DNA of 20,404 nt. It comes from a virus. Below, one piece after another: positions 14,249 to 20,404 of this stretch; position 1 is the stretch's first letter, and each line of letters opens with the position of its first letter. The position numbers and the translations under genes are program-made. The notes beneath the pieces are model-generated. The model searched no databases. It saw nothing but the letters and a program-made list of their open reading frames with translations, and was not told the DNA's origin. The DNA lies in IMG/VR virus record IMGVR_UViG_3300038361_000118, positions 1 to 20,404 of that record; one strand, 5' to 3'.

Positions 14249-16195
14249 CTAGAAAATATTTACATCTCTTGATAAATTTACAAGATGTTTCTTTTCTCCA
14301 ACATTAACTTCTTCAAGTTCAGTTATTAGGACATTAGATGTCCAAGGTTTCGCTAAATTAATAATACTTGACCCTATATTTTCCATACGCCCATCTATCA
14401 TACGAGAAATCTGAGGCGCATTGGTGCTGACCATAAATCTATTATCGGGATGCTTTTCTGGTTTTACTACAGTAAACATCTGAACATATCTAGGATTACC
14501 ATGAACATCTTCTGGGTAAGGTAAATTATCTTGGTCTAATCCACCAAATCTTATTTCAGTGTCACTATCTCTACTTTCTTCGTAGTACATATTACCTTTA
14601 AAACCAAGAAGTTTAAAATAGTAAGGATTATTTAGTTCTAAGTTAGCACCAATAACATAATCTGTCGTAAAATTCTTATCTTCACTTGAAGTGTAATCGG
14701 TCAAAGCGCGATTCTGTGCCATGAGAGAAGAATAAACCATTACGTAATAAGCTATAGGCATCCCAGGGTTATCTAGCATCGAAAGCTCAAATTGGAAAAA
14801 CTGAGTAGGTTCTTGTAACTGCACAAAAACAACGCGCTGTTGATTAGGTTTAACAAAAACCGCAGTATAGGGTACAGATAATTTACTATATCTCTTATCT
14901 GTCTCAAAACCCCACCACCAATATTTCCCATCATCAGGAGCAGTAACAAATCTCTTTATTTCAGCGGGAATGGAGCTTTTAGGTGGTATAAGGGAATTTA
15001 AAGTTTTTTCAGGAACTTCCCAAACAAGTAAATCAGCATCATCAATAGAAATCCACCCTTCTATAGGAATATTAGGATTTTCTACGTATAATGTATGAAG
15101 CCATTTTTGACCTCTATCTGTAACAATTCTATCTCCAACTATAACTGCTCCACGATAAGTTGTAGCAAGAATTTTTCCACTTCCACGCTCCTCCCTTACA
15201 TTTACGTACTTCCATTTATCTTGATAACAAGAATACAAATTCTCTGGACGATTAGGGTCAGGTTTCCAATTCCAACGTCTAGCAGGATTATCAGGAGGCT
15301 CTTCATCTACTACAGTTTCCAAAGTAACATACTTTTTACCTGTGAAAATATTTTCTACTGGAACGTGTAAAGTTGTCTCACAATAGATAAAACCGTCATC
15401 GTCAGGATGTTTTACATTCTTCACTGGAAACTGTCTACCTCCCCAAGTCCTTGCTACAGTTTCATAATCTATTCCAGAGCCGTCCTTCAATGAAGGAACT
15501 TTACCAGAGACAACCGTTGCAAGGATTTCAGGCTCCACTTCTTCCGCTACTTCTAATACATTATTTTCAATATTACCAGTAAAAATTTCCCATTCTTCAT
15601 CCGTTCCCATGAAATAATTCAGGTCAATAGCCGTCTTTACATATTTATTCAAACCGTATGCAACACCATCCCCTCTCTCAGAGAACTGCCAAAGCAAAGA
15701 TTTGAAAGGCTTATCAAATGGAGCATCTGCTTCATATCTAGCTTCCCAAAAAGGATATTTCTCGAATAAATTCCACTTATCTTGAGGAACTTTCTCATTC
15801 CAATAATAATAACGAGTATAAACACCAATCCTTCCAACCATTTCAGGAATCAATCTTTCAATTTCTCTAAGAAATGTGTGAAAGTCTACCCAAGATGCGT
15901 AAGGAGCATTGTCATAATCTCTTTCATAATCAGCCCAAATATAACCTTCTAAAGGATTATCTTTCAATACAGCAGCAAGAAGCTCTGCTTGTCTTGATGG
16001 TTTGTATCTTTGGTCGAAAAACCAATAAGTGCTTCTAGGCAACATGCCTTCCGAAGCGTCATAGTTCTTCTGAAAATAATTATCAATCCAAGAACCCTGC
16101 CCTGCACGAAGAATAGTAAATTCTGCCCCATTAGCTACCATCTTTGTGTAATCTACATTCTCTGCCCAAAAACTTGTATCAGTACCGATTCTCAT
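14249..16195 (-). CDS. GH25 lysozyme with SH3-like domain
   Basis: This is a 648-aa protein. Residues 1-200 are a GH25 muramidase, which cuts the MurNAc-GlcNAc bond of peptidoglycan. Visible landmarks are GTDTSFW (Asp6), YIWADYERD with Asp89 and Glu91, GVYTRYYYW (124-132), LLWQFSERGDG and AIDLNYF. Residues about 329-388 (KYVNVREERGSG...GWISIDDADL) form an SH3-like wall-binding domain. The last 260 residues are of unknown fold, possibly anchoring or binding. There is no signal peptide, as expected for a holin-dependent endolysin or a virion-borne lysin. Its place between large terminase and portal is unusual for an endolysin and raises the option of a structural, DNA-entry role. A GGTGAG SD is present. 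Confidence 0.9.
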   Translation of the reverse strand: MRIGTDTSFWAENVDYTKMVANGAEFTILRAGQGSWIDNYFQKNYDASEGMLPRSTYWFFDQRYKPSRQAELLAAVLKDNPLEGYIWADYERDYDNAPYASWVDFHTFLREIERLIPEMVGRIGVYTRYYYWNEKVPQDKWNLFEKYPFWEARYEADAPFDKPFKSLLWQFSERGDGVAYGLNKYVKTAIDLNYFMGTDEEWEIFTGNIENNVLEVAEEVEPEILATVVSGKVPSLKDGSGIDYETVARTWGGRQFPVKNVKHPDDDGFIYCETTLHVPVENIFTGKKYVTLETVVDEEPPDNPARRWNWKPDPNRPENLYSCYQDKWKYVNVREERGSGKILATTYRGAVIVGDRIVTDRGQKWLHTLYVENPNIPIEGWISIDDADLLVWEVPEKTLNSLIPPKSSIPAEIKRFVTAPDDGKYWWWGFETDKRYSKLSVPYTAVFVKPNQQRVVFVQLQEPTQFFQFELSMLDNPGMPIAYYVMVYSSLMAQNRALTDYTSSEDKNFTTDYVIGANLELNNPYYFKLLGFKGNMYYEESRDSDTEIRFGGLDQDNLPYPEDVHGNPRYVQMFTVVKPEKHPDNRFMVSTNAPQISRMIDGRMENIGSSIINLAKPWTSNVLITELEEVNVGEKKHLVNLSRDVNIF

Positions 16196-16202
16196 ATCTC
16201 AC

Positions 16203-17714
16203 CTATAGTGTCATAAACTCGGATTTCTTCCAAACCTTATACGGATTTAGTTCAAACATCCCGTTTGTGATTGAAGTAACTCTATCGTCATGGACAACTT
16301 GAGTAAATCCATCTATCTGTTTCAGGGTTTCCTTGTTCCATGCAGCTTCCATCATATACATTCTACCCTCTTGTGCTAGAGAAAACCACAACAAGTTCGC
16401 AGCCAAAACACGATCTCCGACCTTTTTTACATCTAAACCCTTCACAGTATGCGCCTGTAACTCAGGAAATCGCTTGAAATACTCCTGAACTGCTGCAACT
16501 GTAATCTTTCCCGATGCTCCTGGCTCTTGCTCAACCATAACTGTAATGAGAGGGCCATCTGCTCTAGCCACATTCGCAATTACTTCTATAGCCTTTTTAT
16601 CTCCCCAATGACCACCAATTTGATTTTGAATACAAAATATTGGTTTATCATTTGATTTTCCTTTGTGCTTAGAAATAAGAGTGCCTACCATTTCATCAGG
16701 ATCATTCTTTGCTTGCTTCTTTTCAGTAGCAGCTAAATCCCAATATCTAAGAACATTAGTTTGGTCGGGAAGTAGCTCTTTGATTATCTTATTTTCTCCA
16801 TCATCATTTGCGGTAAACCACCTAGCGTCACCAATCTTCCCCCCTTCTTCTGCAAAGTCTCCATCTACTTCTCTGTCTTTCAACCAGCCAGAAGGATAAG
16901 AGCTGAGAATAGACACATAAAATCCAGGATCAAGATTTTCTTTGTTATCATTGATAGACCCCTTGAAAGAAGAGATAAGGGAGTCCATACTAATTCCTTC
17001 TTTCTCCATAATTCCCAATACGACATCAGGCAAATCTTTTTCAATAAAGAACTCATAAAGCCAGTGGGACATACCCATTGGAGTAGTAGTAGTCCATGCT
17101 TGAGGGTTTTTACCAACACGAACAGAAGCAATAGCCATTTTCCAAGCCATGCCTGTAAGGTCATTTCGACTTTCATCATACCAAAGCCAATTTATATTCG
17201 GGCCTCGTGCACTATCAGGATTTTTCAACCCTTTACACATTACAGTAGCCCCATTCAAAAACACCATTGTAAAGGGTTGAGATGGTTGCCATTCATCATT
17301 AGCACGAGGCTTTTGTGAAGGAACAACTAATTCCCAAGGAATCCACTGTTTGAACTCTTTCCAAGTAGAGTCTTTGAAATCAGAGAATAAAGGATTTATA
17401 ACTGCTCCAGATTCTCCAGCTTTTATTTTATTTAGTGCTTTCTGTCCTCCCGCTCCCGTTTTTCCAGAACCTCTCCCTCCATAAAATAACGAAAATCTAC
17501 TTAAACTAGATATGAATCCTGCTTGTGCTTCTGTAGCATTATATAAAGTCCCATCCTTCTTTATAAAATACCCATTTTCGTCTACAGGCCAGACAAGGCT
17601 CTTCTTTTTTAAAATCCCAGCAGATTCTTTCGGAAACTCTACACCTCTTGACCTTAGTTCTTCTAAAACTAATAAAAGAGAACGTTTATCATCCCGTGTA
17701 AAATTTTTACGCAT
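16203..17714 (-). CDS. terL: terminase large subunit
   Basis: This is a 503-aa packaging motor ATPase plus nuclease. The Walker A is FYGGRGSGKT (Gly79-Thr86). The Walker B is INWLWYDES with Asp180-Glu181. A TTTTPMG coupling motif is near 208-214. The C-terminal RNaseH-like nuclease has YWDLAATEKK (Asp326) and VMVEQEPGASGK, with acidic Glu395/Glu397, and ends with KKVGDRVLAANLLWF. Its partner is the small subunit, encoded just upstream with an 8-nt overlap, and its docking site is the portal. A GAAGGGG-type SD lies within the end of the small-subunit gene. Length and motif order are normal. Confidence 0.97.
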   Translation of the reverse strand: MRKNFTRDDKRSLLLVLEELRSRGVEFPKESAGILKKKSLVWPVDENGYFIKKDGTLYNATEAQAGFISSLSRFSLFYGGRGSGKTGAGGQKALNKIKAGESGAVINPLFSDFKDSTWKEFKQWIPWELVVPSQKPRANDEWQPSQPFTMVFLNGATVMCKGLKNPDSARGPNINWLWYDESRNDLTGMAWKMAIASVRVGKNPQAWTTTTPMGMSHWLYEFFIEKDLPDVVLGIMEKEGISMDSLISSFKGSINDNKENLDPGFYVSILSSYPSGWLKDREVDGDFAEEGGKIGDARWFTANDDGENKIIKELLPDQTNVLRYWDLAATEKKQAKNDPDEMVGTLISKHKGKSNDKPIFCIQNQIGGHWGDKKAIEVIANVARADGPLITVMVEQEPGASGKITVAAVQEYFKRFPELQAHTVKGLDVKKVGDRVLAANLLWFSLAQEGRMYMMEAAWNKETLKQIDGFTQVVHDDRVTSITNGMFELNPYKVWKKSEFMTL

Positions 17715-18255
17715 CTTCTACCCCTTCTTCAACTTCTACAACATCAACGTCAATTATTTCCCCTGCATCAGAAGCTCTCTCCAAGAGTTTTTGTGCTTCC
17801 AACATCAGATTTTCGTCTGACATTTTCAACATTTTTACTAATCTTTCAGAAATACCTCTGGAGATTCTTTCTAATTCTGCCCCCTTGAAAATTGCGCTAA
17901 CAGCAGAAGACGAAGTGTCAAACTTATTATCTCTAAGCCATTCTATCCCCATCTTCTGTAACTCTTTACCTTTTGATGCCATTTGTTTTAGCATCAAAAC
18001 TCTATGATTTACTAATTCGTCATCTACTATAGCTTCTGCTTTAGCATCTAACTCATCAGCATGAACATCCCAACTATTTTCATGTCTCCAATTTATTAGA
18101 ATTGGAATAGATGGCTTTCTGCCATGTTCATCTTCATCCATTTTTGCTCTTAGCTTATCAATTCCAATTCTCCCCATTGAATACCAAGTATTGAAGCAAT
18201 TCTGTTTATATGTCTTTGAATAGTTTTTATATATTTTTTTCTTTGGGTTACTCAT
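17707..18255 (-). CDS. terS: terminase small subunit
   Basis: This 182-aa protein sits directly before the large subunit and overlaps it by 8 nt. The first part has a helix-turn-helix-like run (NTWYSMGRIGIDKLRAKMDEDEHGRKPSIPILINWRHENSWDVHADELD) fitting the DNA-recognition domain of small terminases, where pac/cos DNA is bound. The middle is a long helical segment suited to oligomerisation (LMLKQMASKGKELQKMGIEWLRD), and the tail is acidic (VDVVEVEEGVEDA). No SD precedes the ATG. The identity rests on position and architecture, and small terminases share little sequence. Confidence 0.8.
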   Translation of the reverse strand: MSNPKKKIYKNYSKTYKQNCFNTWYSMGRIGIDKLRAKMDEDEHGRKPSIPILINWRHENSWDVHADELDAKAEAIVDDELVNHRVLMLKQMASKGKELQKMGIEWLRDNKFDTSSSAVSAIFKGAELERISRGISERLVKMLKMSDENLMLEAQKLLERASDAGEIIDVDVVEVEEGVEDA

Positions 18256-18290
18256 AAGATAATTGTACGAAGGTTTATCTTATTTGTAAA
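18256..18290 (-). promoter_or_regulatory. sigma70-like promoter placing +1 on the start codon
   Basis: The -35 TTTACA (18290-18285), 17-bp spacer and -10 TACAAT (18267-18262) are followed by exactly six bases and then the ATG of the small terminase (18255). The +1 is predicted at the A of ATG. No SD lies between, so the transcript would be leaderless. The -35 begins a few bases after the upstream stop codon. Confidence 0.7.
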
Positions 18291-18297
18291 GAAGAAA

Positions 18298-19551
18298 TCA
18301 TTTCCCAGTAGATTGCCACATTTCTTGCCATCCAAGTCTTTCTTCTTCCCAAACAAAACTCATAGTTGCTCTAATTGCTCCAGTATATCCAGATTCATGA
18401 TGCCAATAATCAGTAGGAGCAATACCAGGAAGTCTGCGAGTTTTTACACCACCAACTTCAAGAACTTCCTCGTGGTGCAAATGACCACTATGAGTTTCCC
18501 TATATTTTGATTTCCCCCATTCTTCGCAGGCTTCAACTGCCAACCAATGAACTCTATTTTTCTTGGACATCTCACCATGCTCTAACCCAATAAGATTTTC
18601 CCCAATCAGTTTCCACTTACGATTAGCATGTCCTAAATCTGTACTAAATGTATCTACATCTCTATAATGAGAAGCCATTCTACAAGCTAAATGATACATA
18701 GAAAGCCCATCATGGTTTCCAGGAATATAAACGAATTCAACTGGAGCATATGTAAGAAGTTTATCTATCGTAGCAATAAACATCTGTGATGCTACATCAA
18801 ACATCTCTAAAGGATTCATCCCATTCCCATCAACTACTTGCTGATGTCTTTCAGTCTGCTGCTTTCTGTTAGAGAAATGAAACATGTCTCCTAGAGGAGC
18901 AAATATAATCTTACTGAACCCCAAAGCATCTCTTTCAATACGAGCAAATACATCAGCCATCATTCTAGGAAATATTTGCTCTAAATCACTATGATTTTCA
19001 TTAAAGAAACGAGAACCTATATGAGCGTCAGAAGGACACATCTCTAAAACTCTTCTATTACTAGATAACAGAGAAGGGAATTTTACAACATTTTCAAATT
19101 TTTTGTTTTTATAATACTCTTTTATAGCATCAATCGAGATTTCCTGAACTGTAAGCGGTTTCACCCTAATCTTGCTTTGGAACTGAATCACTCTACCTTT
19201 ATCTTCCATTCTTAGAGCGTGCCACATTCCACCAGTACTTTCAATTATTACCCATTTATCGGGGTCGTAATTATGCGCTTTCATTAATGCACAATCATCA
19301 TTCACATCCCCTTCAAAAATTTCAATAAGCCTATCAGATGAATATGTACCATCAACGTGTTTGTTATTTATCATTCTAGATGACATAGGCTGATTTTTTA
19401 CTAGAATTCCCCTTTTCTTGCGTTCTTTTGTAAAAAGGTATCTAATTTGCCTTTTTGAATGACCATGCTTATCTGCTAATTCTTGCCAGAAAGGTTGTCC
19501 GTCACTTCTGTTCCAGCGTTTAAGACAATCATTAAAGATTTCTTCATTCAA
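18298..19551 (-). CDS. calcineurin-like metallophosphoesterase
   Basis: This is a 417-aa protein. The metal ligands of the metallophosphoesterase fold appear in order: SDAHIG (Asp175, His177), LGDMFHF (Asp222), IPGNHD (Asn279, His280, Asp281), LEHGEMS (His325) and SGHLHHEE (His357, His359). The family hydrolyses phosphomonoesters or diesters with two metal ions. In phages it is often called a phosphatase or nuclease near terminase. Residues 1-50 (LADKHGHSKRQIRYLFTKERKKRG) look like a DNA-binding helix-turn-helix, so the substrate could be DNA. The SD is AGGAG at about 10 nt. It lies between HNH nuclease and terminase, hinting at genome processing. The exact substrate is unknown. Confidence 0.9.
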   Translation of the reverse strand: MNEEIFNDCLKRWNRSDGQPFWQELADKHGHSKRQIRYLFTKERKKRGILVKNQPMSSRMINNKHVDGTYSSDRLIEIFEGDVNDDCALMKAHNYDPDKWVIIESTGGMWHALRMEDKGRVIQFQSKIRVKPLTVQEISIDAIKEYYKNKKFENVVKFPSLLSSNRRVLEMCPSDAHIGSRFFNENHSDLEQIFPRMMADVFARIERDALGFSKIIFAPLGDMFHFSNRKQQTERHQQVVDGNGMNPLEMFDVASQMFIATIDKLLTYAPVEFVYIPGNHDGLSMYHLACRMASHYRDVDTFSTDLGHANRKWKLIGENLIGLEHGEMSKKNRVHWLAVEACEEWGKSKYRETHSGHLHHEEVLEVGGVKTRRLPGIAPTDYWHHESGYTGAIRATMSFVWEEERLGWQEMWQSTGK

Positions 19552-19584
19552 TTTGAACTCCTATGATTTATTTTACAATTCCCA

Positions 19585-19869
19585 CTAAATATAATCTTCC
19601 CTACCAAACATAACAAGATACTTTTTTCTACGTTCTTGAAGCATTTTCACATTTTCTTCCGATGCTCCCATTCTATGATATTCAGAATGACACTCAGAAC
19701 AATGTAATCCGATATTCTTCCAATCCTTCGCAATCTTACCACGAGATTTAGGAATAATGTGACTTCTTTCTGTACCTAAATTCCAACAAGTGCCTTTTTT
19801 TAGACCAATGCACCGACTATTAAATAACCATAAGATAAACTCTAAGCTATCACTAGGTTCTTTTTGCAT
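19585..19869 (-). CDS. HNH endonuclease
   Basis: This is a 94-aa protein. The beta-beta-alpha metal motif is visible: ERSHIIPKSRG (His37 as catalytic His), KNIG (Asn52) and HCSECHSEYH (Cys57, Cys60, His61, His65). An earlier Cys pair (Cys20, Cys28) may complete a zinc site. The family cuts DNA with one divalent metal. Small HNH proteins next to terminase are known in many phages (HK97 gp74 is one), where they help cleavage during packaging; that role is inferred here from position. The gene starts right where the previous gene ends, so it is probably coupled. Confidence 0.87.
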   Translation of the reverse strand: MQKEPSDSLEFILWLFNSRCIGLKKGTCWNLGTERSHIIPKSRGKIAKDWKNIGLHCSECHSEYHRMGASEENVKMLQERRKKYLVMFGREDYI

Positions 19870-20259
19870 TTAGTCCACCAAATATTCAGGATTATCTCGA
19901 TAAAATTCTCTATACTTCCTAGTCCCTTCTTTGTAACAAGAAAGAAGTCGTCTTTGAACGTTATATTTCCAAATCACTTCCAAATCAAAAGTTTCACTAT
20001 CGTCCGTTTCAAACTGAACAACATACATCATGTAAATTCTTTTCGCTTCTTCTAAATTCTCTAATCCCCATCTCCACATAGCTTGAACACAAGCCTCATG
20101 TGTATAAGGTCTTCCAGTATAAGGATTCTTTCCAAATTCTCTCTCATACCAAGCAGCCACTTTTCTGTAACTTCCACCAGTACCCATTCTTACATAGTAC
20201 TGACGAAAGAGAGCTTCCCCTTCCATTTCTTTTCTTTTTATCATTTTTGGAAATGCCAT
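19870..20259 (-). CDS. hypothetical protein, possible DNA-binding
   Basis: This 129-aa protein is rich in charged and aromatic residues and predicted helical. SYRKVAAWYEREFGKNPYTGRPYTHEACVQAMWRWGLENLEEAKR resembles a helix-turn-helix in which a start of helix is followed by a wing of basic residues. It is the first complete gene of the packaging module in this window and is immediately followed by the HNH gene, with which it touches end to start. An AAGGG SD lies about 8 nt before the ATG. A small regulatory or terminase-accessory protein is possible. No family is recognised. Confidence 0.7.
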   Translation of the reverse strand: MAFPKMIKRKEMEGEALFRQYYVRMGTGGSYRKVAAWYEREFGKNPYTGRPYTHEACVQAMWRWGLENLEEAKRIYMMYVVQFETDDSETFDLEVIWKYNVQRRLLSCYKEGTRKYREFYRDNPEYLVD

Positions 20260-20268
20260 TATGTACCC

Positions 20269-20403
20269 TTAAACTAAATTAGATAAAAAATAAAATATTC
20301 CTATAGCGACAGAAAAAATGCCAATAAGTTCCCACCCAACACCATTTCCTTGAATAGCATTTCCAATAACTTCAGTACCAAAGAATATAGAACTAATTAA
20401 TGT
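20269..20403 (-). CDS. small membrane protein, 3' end only
   Basis: The last 44 codons before a TAA (20269-20271) are open to the window edge. They encode a hydrophobic helix (WELIGIFSVAIGIFYFLSNLV) after a Gly/Asn turn, consistent with the C-terminal part of a small membrane protein. The start lies outside the window. The stop is 10 nt before the next ATG, so it belongs to the same transcript. Function unknown. Confidence 0.6.
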   Translation of the reverse strand, partial: TLISSIFFGTEVIGNAIQGNGVGWELIGIFSVAIGIFYFLSNLV

Positions 20404-20404
20404 T

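Noticed and set aside
16880-17179. 99-aa minus-strand Leu-rich frame
   Set aside because: It is an out-of-frame shadow inside the terminase large subunit gene, whose motifs are intact.
1-20404. tRNA genes, CRISPR arrays, insertion sequences, integrase or attachment sites
   Set aside because: No cloverleaf-like segments, regularly spaced repeats, transposase or recombinase frames were seen on either strand by eye. A tRNAscan or repeat search could still find weak cases.

Overview
The window reads as part of an AT-rich tailed dsDNA phage or prophage. Every gene I can support lies on the minus strand, so transcription runs from right (20404) to left (1). The diagnostic genes are a terminase pair, a portal, a protease/scaffold-type protein, an HK97-fold-like major capsid protein, a GH25 lysozyme and a GIY-YIG homing-type nuclease. 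No host gene, tRNA, rRNA, IS element or CRISPR array was seen. Shine-Dalgarno (SD) sites of the AGGAGG type and sigma70-like promoters (TTTACA/TACAAT, TTTACA/TAGAAT, extended -10 TGGTATACT) indicate a host with a standard primary sigma factor, not the Bacteroidetes type. The host cannot be named from the sequence.

Right part (20404 to about 8900), packaging and head module: a partial small membrane protein, an unknown 129-aa protein, an HNH nuclease, a calcineurin-like metallophosphoesterase with an N-terminal helix-turn-helix-like segment, small and large terminase, a 648-aa GH25 lysozyme with an SH3-like domain, portal, two small proteins, a prohead protease/scaffold-like protein and the major capsid protein. 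The capsid gene has its own promoter and ends at a strong intrinsic terminator.

Middle (8900 to 5800), accessory small genes: directly behind the capsid terminator is a promoter and then an 89-nt segment with three mutually interleaved complementary pairs (order a b c a' b' c'). Every imperfect position becomes a G-U wobble in the minus-strand RNA. This is a candidate undescribed structured RNA heading the mRNA of a GIY-YIG nuclease with three helix-turn-helix repeats. After it come small hypothetical genes: a cysteine-rich zinc protein, a 52-aa membrane peptide, a frameshifted gene, a DUF5659-like protein, a possibly leaderless gene and a holin-like peptide.

Left part (5800 to 1), a compact sugar-nucleotide and glycosyltransferase cluster with overlapping genes: an RmlD-like reductase, a GT2 transferase, a CgeB-like transferase, an unknown 127-aa protein, a CDP-glucose 4,6-dehydratase-like enzyme, a second short-chain reductase/epimerase, and an RfbH-type dehydrase that keeps both its PLP-site His and its iron-sulfur cysteines and runs off the left edge. 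Together these point to phage-encoded synthesis and transfer of a 3,6-dideoxyhexose, probably for host surface polysaccharide or virion glycosylation. The partner reductase and cytidylyltransferase are not in the window.
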